DNA from: Croceibacterium_A sp035555595
Lineage (GTDB): Bacteria > Pseudomonadota > Alphaproteobacteria > Sphingomonadales > Sphingomonadaceae
Length of the DNA stretch: 64,000 nt
Direction: 5' to 3'
Assembly: GCA_035555595.1 (NCBI GenBank)
Contig: DATMGK010000099.1
Span: forward strand, 1 to 64,000
The notes below the pieces were generated by a model. It saw only the letters and a program-made list of their open reading frames with translations, searched no databases and had not been told where the DNA came from. The position numbers were made by a program, and so were the translations under genes. This document shows, piece by piece, positions 17,014 to 25,578 of this stretch (position 1 is the first letter of the stretch; each line of letters begins with the position of its first letter).

Positions 17014-17817
17014 TTACTTTTTCGTTTTCGGCGTTGTGCGCAGCTTTGACCGGTGGGCGGACAGGTCGAAGACTTCGCCCGGCGTGTTGCCGTCGTCTTG
17101 CAACAGGCCCAGCCTGCGCGCGACTTCCTGATAGGCTTCTTCTTCGCCGCCCAGATCGCGGCGGAAGCGGTCCTTGTCCAGCTTTTCGCCGCTGACCATG
17201 TCCCACAGGCGGCAGTTGTCCGGGCTGATTTCGTCAGCCAGAATCACGCGCGAATAATCGCCGTCCCAGATCCGGCCGAATTCCAGCTTGAAATCGACCA
17301 GCCGGATATCGATCGCGGAGAACATTCCGCACATGAAATCGTTCACGCGGATCGCCATGGCGGCGATGTCCTGCATTTCGTCATGGTTGGCCCAGCCGAA
17401 GCAGGCGATGTGCTCTTCAGCGACCATCGGGTCCTGCAACTCGTCGGACTTCAGGTAGTATTCGATCAGGGTATGGGGCAGCGGTTCGCCTTCTTCCATG
17501 CCCAGGCGCTTGGACAGGCTGCCGGCGGCCACGTTGCGCACCACTACTTCCAGCGGAATGATCTCCACCTGCCGCACCAGTTGCTCGCGCATGTTCAGGC
17601 GGCGGATGAAGTGCGTCGGGATGCCGATATGCGCCAGCCGCAGGAAGACGTGTTCCGAAATGCGGTTGTTGATCACGCCCTTGCCGTTGATCGTGCCCTT
17701 CTTCTGCGCGTTGAACGCAGTGGCATCATCCTTGAAGTACTGGATGATCGTGCCGGGTTCGGGGCCTTCGTAGAGAATCTTGGCCTTGCCTTCGTAGAGC
17801 TGGCGGCGGCGGGACAT
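17014..17817 (-). CDS. purC: Phosphoribosylaminoimidazole-succinocarboxamide synthase (SAICAR synthetase)
   Basis: The 267-residue protein is a standard bacterial PurC that joins CAIR and aspartate with ATP. Motifs include LYEGKAKILYE, FKDDATAFNAQKK, EVVVRNVAAGSLSKRLG and LVDFKLEFGR, plus DEISPDNCRLWD. The ATG at 17817 is the only plausible start. About 1.1 kb of other sequence including the M16 start lies between it and purS, so it probably has its own transcription unit. The 168-base gap upstream to the divergent TonB receptor gene must hold both promoters; no clear boxes are seen. Confidence 0.97.
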   Translation of the reverse strand: MSRRRQLYEGKAKILYEGPEPGTIIQYFKDDATAFNAQKKGTINGKGVINNRISEHVFLRLAHIGIPTHFIRRLNMREQLVRQVEIIPLEVVVRNVAAGSLSKRLGMEEGEPLPHTLIEYYLKSDELQDPMVAEEHIACFGWANHDEMQDIAAMAIRVNDFMCGMFSAIDIRLVDFKLEFGRIWDGDYSRVILADEISPDNCRLWDMVSGEKLDKDRFRRDLGGEEEAYQEVARRLGLLQDDGNTPGEVFDLSAHRSKLRTTPKTKK

Positions 17818-17985
17818 GGCGATACCTCTAATGGGAAAAACGAGCGCCCCGGCAGAGCGTCGCTCGGGCCGGGGCGTAGGCTGGCGCTATACACGGTGCC
17901 CGGCGGCAAGGCAATTGCGGGCAGGGCAGAACGGGTCTAGGTCGCGCCGCCATCGGGAGGGGCCGAGGAAAAGGGGAGGGTTGCA

Positions 17986-20985
17986 ATGGCCACACGCAGG
18001 ATCGGCCGCGCGGTTTCCGCGGCGGCGATCGCACTGGCGCTCGCCTCACCAGTCTGGGCGGCTGAAGACGATTCTTCGGATACGATCGTCGTCACCGGCT
18101 CGCTGATTGCGGCCAACCCTGACGACGCGCCCGTTCCGGTGGAGGTCATTCTCGCCAGCGATCTGGAGGCGCAGGGCGCTCCCTCGATGCTGGAACTGAC
18201 CAAGCGCCTGTCCGCTTCCGCCGGGGTCATGGGTGACGCCAGCCAGTTCGATATCCGCAGCCAGTTTAACGAGGGCGTTTCGTCCATCAACTTGCGCGGG
18301 CTGGGGCCACAGCGCACGCTGGTTCTGCTCAACGGGCGGCGGCTTGCCTCCGTCGCGTCGGGCAACCTGCCAATGGTGGACGTCAACCTGATGCCTGTCG
18401 GCGCGCTCCAGCGAATCGAAATCCTGAAGGATGGCGCGGCGGCGACTTACGGGTCCGATGCGATCGGCGGCGTCGTCAACATGATCACCCGCACGGATCA
18501 GTCCGGCTTTCTCGCTTCCGGTGACTATCGCTACGTCAACGGATCGCGGGGGGATTGGAATGCGGCGCTTTCATGGGGCGGCCGTGTCGGCCCCGTTCGC
18601 CTGCTGGTTTCCGGCGGCTACAATCATCGCAGCGAGTTGACCACGCTCGATCGTGATTACGCGCTGCAGCCCTATGACGCCAATCCCCAGGGCGGATGGT
18701 CGGGCGGCGGATCGCCCGGCAACTTCGATTTCGACGCCACGCTGAACGGCGTGCGCTTCGACGCTGACGAAGGGTGCGAGGCGCTGGGCGGATTTCGTTC
18801 GCTGCCGGGTTCCACCGCCGATCTGTGCCAGGTGCAGTATCTCGGCTTCACAAATCTTGTGGAGCCGGAGGACCGCTATCAGCTGTTCGCCGATGCATCT
18901 GTCGATCTGACCGGTGATGTCTCCCTGCGCCTGACCGGGCTCTATGGCCGCACCGACACGGTGATGACCACCAGCCCCAGCTACCTGCCGACGATCTCTC
19001 CATCGTCCGAATCCGCTTATGGTGGCAGCGGCCTTTTCGTCATCCCGCAATATGCACCCGCGCTGATCGATTATTGCGCGCGCTTCGGATCGGCGTCCGG
19101 TTGCTCGGTCGATGGCGCTGGCCTGCCGCAGACGGGGGCGCTCGCCTATCCGGTGCGGTTCCGCCCGGTGCTGACCGGCGGCAATTCTCTGTTCGACAAC
19201 GATCGCAACACGGCGGTCGTGCCGCGCAGTTCCGAAATGTATCAGCTTTCAGGAGAGGTGGTGGCGCAAATATCGCCTTCGCTAACGCTGACCACCGGCG
19301 CGACATGGTCGATGTATGATCGCTATTTCGAAGCGACCGACAATTTCGTGGACCTGTTGCAGAACGCGCTGGCGGGCTTCGGCGGTGCGAATTGTCCCTA
19401 TGCCACCGCCCAGTCGCGCGCCGGAATGAGCGCGGCCCAACTCGCCGCCGTGGCGGGGACGGGGGGCTGCCAATACTTCAACCCGTTTTCTACCGGGATC
19501 GAAGGCAACGCCATCACCGGCACGGCCAATCCCAACTATGCCGGGGCCAGCAACCCGCTGGGCCTGGACCTGACGCCCGGCGCCGGGCTGATCAACGATG
19601 CTTCGGTGCTGGAAGGGTTCTACACCGTGTTCCGCCGCCGCGCGCGGACCAGCGAGCTGACCGGCGACGTGCTGCTGTCCGGCCGCAGCGGTGTCATGCT
19701 GGGCGGCGGGGAAGTGACTTTTGCTCTCGGCGGGCAATACCGCCGCTCTGGCATGGTCCGCACTTATGGGGCGGAAAACAATCTCGATGTCTATCCCTGC
19801 GCCGGATCGGTCCTCAATCCCGCAGCGGTCTGTAATCCCGAGACCGGGGCTGTCGGCTTTCTCGGTTCGAACCATAATGTCGATGTCGCCAGCGACGTCT
19901 GGGCGCTGTTCGGCGAAGTGCAGCTACCCGTCACCGACCGCATCCGCCTGCAACTTTCCGCACGGTACGAGGATTACGGCGTCGTCGGATCGACCTTCGA
20001 TCCGCAGGCGCGCGTCCGCATCGGCCTGACGGACTGGCTGGCGATCCGGGGCGGGGTGGGTACCACTTTCCGCGCGCCGCCGCCGCAGAACGTGCTTTCC
20101 GATCTGGTGATCCTTACCCTGATCGGCGGCGCCTTTCGCCCGGTGGACCTGTTCGGCAATTCCAGCCTTGTTCCCGAAAGTGCGACCACCTGGAATGCCG
20201 GGTTCGTGGTCGATCGTGGCGGCTTCAAGGCCGGTGTCGATTACTGGCGCTATGATCTGAAGGGGCCGATCGAAAGCGAGCCGGTCAGCGGCATGGTTTC
20301 GGCCATGTTCGGCGCCACCGGCACCGCCAACTGCGGCAACCCTGCCTACGCAGATTTGCAGGCGCGCTTCACATTCTCGGGCGGTGTCTGTTCGGCCGCC
20401 AACGTGATGCGGCTGGCCACTTACGCGGTCAATTCCGCTGATGTCTCCACCGACGGGCTGGATTTCCATGCCAGCTATGACGCGAAGCTGGGCGAAGTGG
20501 CGGCACAGGCCGGCGTATCCGGCAGCTACGTGCTTCACTACAATGTCGATGACGTGATGGTGGAAGGGGTGTTGGTGCAGCCCGCCTATGATGCCGCGGG
20601 CAAGCTGAACTATCAGACGACGGCCTATCCGATACCCCGCCTGAAGGGGCAGATGTGGGTGCAGGGCGCAGCGGGGGATCATTCCCTGCGGCTTCAGCTC
20701 AATCATGTTGCCAGCTATCGGGATCAGCGCGGGGCCGATGTATTCGGGCCGAACAACGCCGCGCTCGCTGGCGCCAGCGTGACGGCGGGCAAGACCATCG
20801 GCAGCTTCACCACGCTCGATGCCGTATGGCGCTGGCGGGTGCGGGATCGGGCCACCATTTCCGTGGCGCTCTACAACCTGTTCGATACGGATCCGCCCTT
20901 TGCGCGGCTGGATCAGAACTTCGATCCGTTCACCGCCAGCCCGCTGGGCTTCACGGCGCGTCTGGGGGTCAGCACCGCGTTCTGA
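17986..20985 (+). CDS. TonB-dependent outer-membrane receptor
   Basis: The product has 999 residues. A signal peptide ends near residue 25 (SPVWA), followed by a TonB-box-like DTIVVTGS. The plug domain has INLRGLGPQRTLVLLNGRRLA and IEILKDGAAATYGSDAIGGVVN. The remaining 750 residues form the beta barrel ending in a terminal Phe (STAF). It is of the long sphingomonad type and the substrate cannot be inferred. An Rrf2 regulator and a YezD-like gene follow in the same direction, and a second receptor comes next, suggesting a shared uptake theme. The start has AAAAGGGGAGGG behind it. Confidence 0.93.
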   Translation: MATRRIGRAVSAAAIALALASPVWAAEDDSSDTIVVTGSLIAANPDDAPVPVEVILASDLEAQGAPSMLELTKRLSASAGVMGDASQFDIRSQFNEGVSSINLRGLGPQRTLVLLNGRRLASVASGNLPMVDVNLMPVGALQRIEILKDGAAATYGSDAIGGVVNMITRTDQSGFLASGDYRYVNGSRGDWNAALSWGGRVGPVRLLVSGGYNHRSELTTLDRDYALQPYDANPQGGWSGGGSPGNFDFDATLNGVRFDADEGCEALGGFRSLPGSTADLCQVQYLGFTNLVEPEDRYQLFADASVDLTGDVSLRLTGLYGRTDTVMTTSPSYLPTISPSSESAYGGSGLFVIPQYAPALIDYCARFGSASGCSVDGAGLPQTGALAYPVRFRPVLTGGNSLFDNDRNTAVVPRSSEMYQLSGEVVAQISPSLTLTTGATWSMYDRYFEATDNFVDLLQNALAGFGGANCPYATAQSRAGMSAAQLAAVAGTGGCQYFNPFSTGIEGNAITGTANPNYAGASNPLGLDLTPGAGLINDASVLEGFYTVFRRRARTSELTGDVLLSGRSGVMLGGGEVTFALGGQYRRSGMVRTYGAENNLDVYPCAGSVLNPAAVCNPETGAVGFLGSNHNVDVASDVWALFGEVQLPVTDRIRLQLSARYEDYGVVGSTFDPQARVRIGLTDWLAIRGGVGTTFRAPPPQNVLSDLVILTLIGGAFRPVDLFGNSSLVPESATTWNAGFVVDRGGFKAGVDYWRYDLKGPIESEPVSGMVSAMFGATGTANCGNPAYADLQARFTFSGGVCSAANVMRLATYAVNSADVSTDGLDFHASYDAKLGEVAAQAGVSGSYVLHYNVDDVMVEGVLVQPAYDAAGKLNYQTTAYPIPRLKGQMWVQGAAGDHSLRLQLNHVASYRDQRGADVFGPNNAALAGASVTAGKTIGSFTTLDAVWRWRVRDRATISVALYNLFDTDPPFARLDQNFDPFTASPLGFTARLGVSTAF

Positions 20986-21075
20986 TCAGGGCTTTGCGCC
21001 TCTGCATGCCGCGCAAACAGTTTTGCCGGATGCACGACTTGTTCATTCGGCGCGGCACAGGCATTGGGAAGGCCA

Positions 21076-21525
21076 ATGCTGTCGCAGAAAACCCGCTATG
21101 CCATCCGGGCGATGCAGCACCTCTCCGACCGATATGGAGAGGGGCCGGTGCGGCTGGCGGAAATCGCGCGGGAACAGAACATCCCCGCCAATTTCCTGAC
21201 CACCATCCTGTCCGAACTCAGCCGGTTCGGGATCGTCGCCTCGCAGCGGGGCAAGGACGGCGGCTACTGGCTGGCAATCGCCCCGATCGACATCACTTAC
21301 GGCGATCTGATCCGCGTCATGCGCGGTTCGCTGGCGCTGGTGCCCTGCGCCAGCCGCTTTGCGCATGAAAAGTGCAACAATTGCCTTGAAGAAGGCGAAT
21401 GTCGCACGCGCGCGCTGATGTTGCAGGTGCGCGATCGCACGGCCGAAATTCTGGACGGCGTCCGTCTGTCCGATCCCATTGCGCTGGAACCCGCCGACGA
21501 CGTCACGTCAGATAGCGCAGCTTGA
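21076..21525 (+). CDS. Rrf2 family transcriptional regulator with four-cysteine loop
   Basis: This 149-residue protein has the Rrf2 winged helix at the N-terminus (SQKTRYAIRAMQHLSDRYGEGPVRLAEIA, with RGKDGGYWLA in the wing). The C-terminal half carries Cys residues in VPCASRF, EKCNNCLEEGEC. Iron-sulfur members such as IscR and NsrR use three Cys in this region; here four are close together, so a cluster or thiol sensor is possible. Members lacking a cluster, such as CymR, sense cysteine-synthase complexes. The ATG at 21076 is chosen over the TTG at 21064 because MLSQKTRYA is the typical start. The YezD-like gene downstream suggests sulfur control, by association only. Confidence 0.9.
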   Translation: MLSQKTRYAIRAMQHLSDRYGEGPVRLAEIAREQNIPANFLTTILSELSRFGIVASQRGKDGGYWLAIAPIDITYGDLIRVMRGSLALVPCASRFAHEKCNNCLEEGECRTRALMLQVRDRTAEILDGVRLSDPIALEPADDVTSDSAA

Positions 21526-21529
21526 TTGT

Positions 21530-21560
21530 CGGCCAGCATTAGTTTCCGCACGGCTGGCCG
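21530..21560 (+). terminator. Hairpin after the Rrf2 gene
   Basis: CGGCCAGC and GCTGGCCG form an 8-base perfect stem around a 15-base loop directly after the Rrf2 stop. No T run follows, so termination strength is doubtful. Confidence 0.35.
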
Positions 21561-21570
21561 CACGCCTATT

Positions 21571-21605
21571 GTCAACCAAATGAGTTGACTTTAATCCGGG
21601 TCAAC
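21571..21605. promoter_or_regulatory. Three GTCAAC half-sites in alternating orientation
   Basis: GTCAAC occurs at 21571-21576 and 21600-21605, and its complement GTTGAC at 21584-21589, all within the 115 bases between the Rrf2 and YezD-like genes. The first pair forms a 6-base inverted repeat with 7 bases between. TTGACT inside the middle copy could act as a -35 box, although no good -10 follows. I infer an operator, perhaps for the neighbouring Rrf2 protein. Confidence 0.45.
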
Positions 21606-21640
21606 GTCGCAATTCCGCGGCGATAAGCCGGAGACGCCCG

Positions 21641-21811
21641 ATGGGTGCCAACGCCGAACGACTCGAACCTGCCGTTGAGGCCAACCTTCCAGAGCATCTG
21701 CGCGTTGTTGCCGAAGCGCTGGGAAGGCTACGTTACGGCGTGATCCAGTTGACCGTGCATGACGGCAAACTGATGCAGGTCGACGTGACGGAACGCCGCC
21801 GCTTCGCCTGA
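21641..21811 (+). CDS. YezD/DUF2292-like small protein
   Basis: This 56-residue ORF from the ATG at 21641 (spaced about 10 bases after CCGGAG) contains LRVVAEALGRLRYGVIQLTVHDGKLMQVDVTERRRF. I recognise the DUF2292/YezD pattern (RYG-x-[IV]-Q-[IL]-x-[IV]-HDGK-[LVI]-x-Q-[IV]-[DE] ... E-[RK]) that is often encoded among sulfur-assimilation genes. The biochemical role of the family is unknown. It follows the Rrf2 gene by 115 bases and precedes a TonB receptor by 168 bases. It is below the usual 60-codon gene-calling cut-off but the family pattern is strong. Confidence 0.8.
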   Translation: MGANAERLEPAVEANLPEHLRVVAEALGRLRYGVIQLTVHDGKLMQVDVTERRRFA

Positions 21812-21869
21812 CTTCCGGGGCTGTATCACGCCCCTGTCGCCAACCTGAAAACGAGTAAATCACAGCAGA

Positions 21870-21925
21870 GCAGACCGGACCTCCGGATGCACCTCTCCAG
21901 CCCACGTGGGCGAGACACCAGTGAA
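21870..21925 (+). promoter_or_regulatory. Hairpin-rich untranslated leader of a TonB receptor gene
   Basis: Upstream of the receptor start at 21979 lies GCCCACGTGGGC, a perfect 12-base palindrome at 21900-21911, extended by TCTC and GAGA arms. A CCGG..CCGG hairpin is at 21875-21886. No known riboswitch consensus (cobalamin, TPP, SAM) could be matched by eye. It may be a structured leader or a protein-binding site. Confidence 0.3.
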
Positions 21926-21978
21926 TGGTTCTCTCCAGCGTGCGGGGCGGCTGCATTCTACATGAGGGAACCGGAACA

Positions 21979-24453
21979 ATGATAAAACGCACAGTGCTGC
22001 TCGCCGGGATCGCTTCCATCGCGATTCTGCCTTCCCCTGCCTCCGCTGAAGACGATGCGGCCACCGCCAGCGCATCCGCTGCCGATCAGGCGGCTGATGC
22101 TCAGGCCACCGCGGGCAATTACCCCGAGAACGTCATCATCATCACCGCCCGCCGCCGTCAGGAAGCGGCGCAGGATGTGCCTCTGGCGATCTCCACGCTC
22201 GATGCGCGCACCATCAACGATACCGGCAACTTCAGCGTCCAGAAGCTCCAGCAGCTTGCCCCCACGTTGCAGGTCTATTCCTCCAACCCGCGCAACACGG
22301 CGGTCAACATTCGCGGCATCGGCGTGCCGTTCGGCCTGACCAACGACGGGTTCGAACAGGGCGTCGGCATCTACATCGATGACGTGTACAACGCGCGCGT
22401 TTCCGCCGCGGTGTTCGACTTCCTCGATATCTCTCAGGTAGAGGTGCTGCGTGGCCCGCAAGGCACGCTGTACGGCAAGAACACCACCGCCGGCGCGATC
22501 AACATCCGCACCAACCAGCCGACTTTCGATTACGAAGGCAGCGCGGAAATCTCCCTCGGCAATCTCGGCTTCAAGCAGCTCAAGGGCGCGGTGTCGGGTC
22601 CGCTATCGGATACGGTCGCGGCCCGCATCGCCGTTTCCGGCACCAGCCGCCGGGGCACGATCTACAACGTGGCCACCGGGAGCTATATCAACGAACAGGA
22701 TAACCTCGGCCTTCGCGGACAACTGTTATTCCGCCCGAATGACAGCCTGGACATCACGCTGGCGGGGGACTGGAGCAAGCAGAACCCGGAATGCTGCGGC
22801 GGCGTCTATGTCGGCTACGGCCCCACCCAGCGGCGCCAGAGTGGGCAATATCCCGATCTCATCGCGTTGTTTCCCGGTTATGCGGTGCCCAGCACTAATC
22901 CGTTCGATCGGGTGACCGATCTCAACTCCACCCTGAACGCAGGCAACGTCATCGGCGGCGCATCCGTGCGCGCTGAATGGGAAATCAGCCCCGGCAGCAC
23001 GCTGACCTCGATCACCGCATGGCGCTTCTGGGATTGGAAGCCTGAAAACGACCGCGATTACACCGGCCTCGATATCGTCAACCTGTCGCAGAACCCTTCG
23101 CAGCACGATCAGTATTCGCAGGAACTGCGCTACAACTACACCAGCGACCGGCTGGACTTCGTGGCGGGTCTGTTCGCGTTCAAGCAGCGGGTCGATACGC
23201 AAGGCACGGAATCGCAGGGTTCGGACGCCAGCCGCTGGAACATCAACCCGAACAACGCGCAAAACGCGGCGCTGGCCGCAGATCCCGCCACGCTTGAAGG
23301 GCTGACGGCGATCAATACCCAGTGGCTCAAGGCCACCAGCCTGGCGGCCTTCGGGCAGGTCAGCTTTCACCTTACCGACCGTCTGACCATCCAGCCCGGC
23401 GTGCGCCTGAACTACGACAAGAAGTCAGGCCATTACGAGCGCGAGGTGTTCGACGCGCAGGGCAATCCGGTGCTGTTCGGCCAAACCGACCCGGTCAAGG
23501 TGGCGCAGCGTGCAATCTATGCGCCGCAGCTGATCGAACCGACGTTCAGCGACTGGAACTTCAGCTACGACCTCACGCTCAGCTATGAACTGGCCGATGA
23601 TGTCCTGCTTTACGGAACCTACGCCAAGACGTTCAAGACCGGCGGCATCAACCAGAACGGCGTGCCTACCGACACGTCCGGTAATCCCATTCTGGAAGCG
23701 GGCACGATCAAGCCCGAATCCGTGAAGCACTGGGAAGCCGGCATCAAGACGCAGTTCTGGGATCGCCGCGCTACCTTCAACCTGGCCGCGTTCCGCACCA
23801 CGATCAACGATTTCCAGGCCAACGTTACCAATGGCCAGTTCGGCGTGCTGCGCGGCTATCTGGCCAATGCGGAAAAGGTCCGCACACAGGGGATCGAGCT
23901 TGATTTCTCCGTGCGGCCCAGCGCGCGCCTCTCGGCCTACGTCAACGGCGCTTACACCGACGCCAAATATGTCCGCTTCGTGGATGCGCCTTGCCCGCCT
24001 GAACTGGCTGGCGGCACCACTGTCGGCGCTGGTCAGGTGCCTGGGGCTGCGGGCGTTCCCGGATCGCTCAGCCCGGCAAACTGCGACGTGTCGGGTCAGG
24101 TCCTGCCGGGCGTGTCGAAGTGGGCGCTGTCTTACGGTATAGAGGCGAATGCGCCGTTCAACCTGTTCGGTAACGATGGCCAGTTCTACATCGGGTATGA
24201 TGGCAGCTATCGTTCGAACTTCTCGTCCAACCCGTCGCCTTCGATCTACACGTGGATCGACGGCTATGAACTCAGCAACTTCCGCATCGGTTTCCGGGGC
24301 GACAGCGGGTTCAACATCTACGGCTGGGTGCGCAACGCGTTCGATACCGAGTATTTCGAACAGCTCAATTTCGGCCCCAGCAACACCGGCCTGATCGCAG
24401 GTGTGCCGGGCGATCCGCGTACCTGGGGCGGCACCGTGCGGTTCGATTTCTGA
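21979..24453 (+). CDS. TonB-dependent outer-membrane receptor
   Basis: The product has 824 residues. A signal peptide ends at about residue 23 (SPASA), followed by an Ala-rich linker. The TonB box is likely ENVIIITARRR, then the plug has VPLAISTLDA, NIRGIGVPFG and VEVLRGPQGTLYGKNTTAGAIN. The barrel ends in the typical aromatic pattern VRFDF. The sequence belongs to the FecA/CirA-like group common in sphingomonads for plant- or aromatic-derived compounds; the ligand is unknown. The ATG at 21979 follows GAGGGAACCGG and gives the signal peptide. A strong terminator follows. Confidence 0.95.
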   Translation: MIKRTVLLAGIASIAILPSPASAEDDAATASASAADQAADAQATAGNYPENVIIITARRRQEAAQDVPLAISTLDARTINDTGNFSVQKLQQLAPTLQVYSSNPRNTAVNIRGIGVPFGLTNDGFEQGVGIYIDDVYNARVSAAVFDFLDISQVEVLRGPQGTLYGKNTTAGAINIRTNQPTFDYEGSAEISLGNLGFKQLKGAVSGPLSDTVAARIAVSGTSRRGTIYNVATGSYINEQDNLGLRGQLLFRPNDSLDITLAGDWSKQNPECCGGVYVGYGPTQRRQSGQYPDLIALFPGYAVPSTNPFDRVTDLNSTLNAGNVIGGASVRAEWEISPGSTLTSITAWRFWDWKPENDRDYTGLDIVNLSQNPSQHDQYSQELRYNYTSDRLDFVAGLFAFKQRVDTQGTESQGSDASRWNINPNNAQNAALAADPATLEGLTAINTQWLKATSLAAFGQVSFHLTDRLTIQPGVRLNYDKKSGHYEREVFDAQGNPVLFGQTDPVKVAQRAIYAPQLIEPTFSDWNFSYDLTLSYELADDVLLYGTYAKTFKTGGINQNGVPTDTSGNPILEAGTIKPESVKHWEAGIKTQFWDRRATFNLAAFRTTINDFQANVTNGQFGVLRGYLANAEKVRTQGIELDFSVRPSARLSAYVNGAYTDAKYVRFVDAPCPPELAGGTTVGAGQVPGAAGVPGSLSPANCDVSGQVLPGVSKWALSYGIEANAPFNLFGNDGQFYIGYDGSYRSNFSSNPSPSIYTWIDGYELSNFRIGFRGDSGFNIYGWVRNAFDTEYFEQLNFGPSNTGLIAGVPGDPRTWGGTVRFDF

Positions 24454-24518
24454 TCCAGTCGGGCAAAGCGCCCCCCGGGAATATCCTCTCCTCATTCCCC
24501 CGGGGCACCCGGTTCCGG

Positions 24519-24555
24519 AAGGCCGGCTCGCAAATGCGGGCCGGCCTTTCTTTTT
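24519..24555 (+). terminator. Rho-independent terminator after the TonB receptor gene
   Basis: AAGGCCGGC pairs perfectly with GCCGGCCTT around a 12-base loop, followed by TCTTTTT. A second GC-rich hairpin with CCCCGGG arms precedes it at about 24467-24507. It would also act weakly on the convergent peroxidase transcript, through the AA run on the opposite strand. Confidence 0.85.
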
Positions 24556-24559
24556 GATC

Positions 24560-25573
24560 CTATAATAGTGGTTTACCGCACGCTTTTTCCGGATAGCCAA
24601 AGCTCTGATTGCTGGCGAAATCCTGATCCGTCAGCGTATCCAGAAACGCCAGCAGAGCGTCCCGTTCCACCTCACTGAAGGCGGGCACGGTGCCCCCATG
24701 CTGCGCGATCGCTTCCGCTATCGTTTCCAGGCTACCGTCATGGAAGTAAGGGCCGCTCAGTGCCACGTTGCGCAAGCCGGGCGTGCGGAACCGCCCATGA
24801 TCTTCCGTCAAACCAGTGATTTCGCCCAGTCCGCCGTCCGTCGCTGTCGCACCGTGCGACAGCGCGTGGAACCGCTGGTCGGTGAAGTTCTCACCCGCAT
24901 GGCACGCGGTGCAGTGGCGGGTGAACAGCCCTTCGCCAGCCAGTGCTTCGGAAGATGGTGCAGCGCCACTTTCTCCCCGCCGGTAGCGATCGTAAGCGCT
25001 GTTGAACGACAGCATGGTTCGCTGGAAAGCGGCCAGCGCTTTCGCCACAGCCTCTGCATCGATCCGCCCACGCGTTTCGGGGAAGGCTGCACGGAACATC
25101 CGGCGATAGCACCTGTCGCCGCCCAGCCGGCGCGCCAGTTCCGCCTCTTGCCCCTTCATTCCCATTTCTACCGGATGGTCTCCGAAAACGGGCACAAGTG
25201 CTTGTTCTTGCAACCGTGTCTGGCGCGGGTCGGCCCATGTCAGCGGCGTCAGATAGGCCACGTTGGCCAGTCCCGGCACGTTGTGTTTGCCGGGGTCGCC
25301 GTGAACGCCGGGGCGTGTGCTGGTGCGGTCGGCAAAGCCGCGCCGCTGCGAATGGCACGTCGCGCACGACATCGTGCCGTCGATCGACAGGTCGGCATCG
25401 TGGAACAGCCGCCGCCCCAGTTCCACTTTCGCCACGCTCATCGGATTGTCGGCAGGAACGGGGGGAGGGGCCACGCCCTCGGGCAGGTTCCAGCGCCATT
25501 CGGCCGGACGGGAAGCAGCCGTGCCCACAATCAGCGCGGAAAGCGCCAGCAGGGCGGCAGTCACGCCGCGCAT
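24560..25573 (-). CDS. Di-heme cytochrome c peroxidase (MauG/CCP family)
   Basis: This 337-residue exported protein has a signal peptide (about residues 1-21) and two c-type heme sites: CATCH at residues 70-74 and CTACH at 221-225. Between and after them are the family segments VPGLANVAYL, FGDHPVEMG and the C-terminal FRTPGLRNVALSGPYFHDGS. Classical members reduce hydrogen peroxide in the periplasm; MauG-like members modify proteins. Which applies here cannot be told by reading. It is preceded by a small exported protein with a 5-base gap, so they form an operon. Confidence 0.92.
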   Translation of the reverse strand: MRGVTAALLALSALIVGTAASRPAEWRWNLPEGVAPPPVPADNPMSVAKVELGRRLFHDADLSIDGTMSCATCHSQRRGFADRTSTRPGVHGDPGKHNVPGLANVAYLTPLTWADPRQTRLQEQALVPVFGDHPVEMGMKGQEAELARRLGGDRCYRRMFRAAFPETRGRIDAEAVAKALAAFQRTMLSFNSAYDRYRRGESGAAPSSEALAGEGLFTRHCTACHAGENFTDQRFHALSHGATATDGGLGEITGLTEDHGRFRTPGLRNVALSGPYFHDGSLETIAEAIAQHGGTVPAFSEVERDALLAFLDTLTDQDFASNQSFGYPEKACGKPLL

Positions 25574-25578
25574 GGGGA

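Noticed and set aside
20655..21368. 237-codon plus-strand frame spanning the end of a TonB receptor gene and the Rrf2 gene
   Set aside because: It overlaps two well-supported genes in other frames and has low-quality composition.
21900..21911. GCCCACGTGGGC considered as a known regulator box
   Set aside because: The CACGTG core resembles eukaryotic E-boxes, but no bacterial regulator with this site could be named; kept only as part of a structured leader.
21591..22064. 157-codon minus-strand frame over the YezD-like gene and leader
   Set aside because: The plus-strand YezD pattern is specific and the minus frame has no recognisable features.
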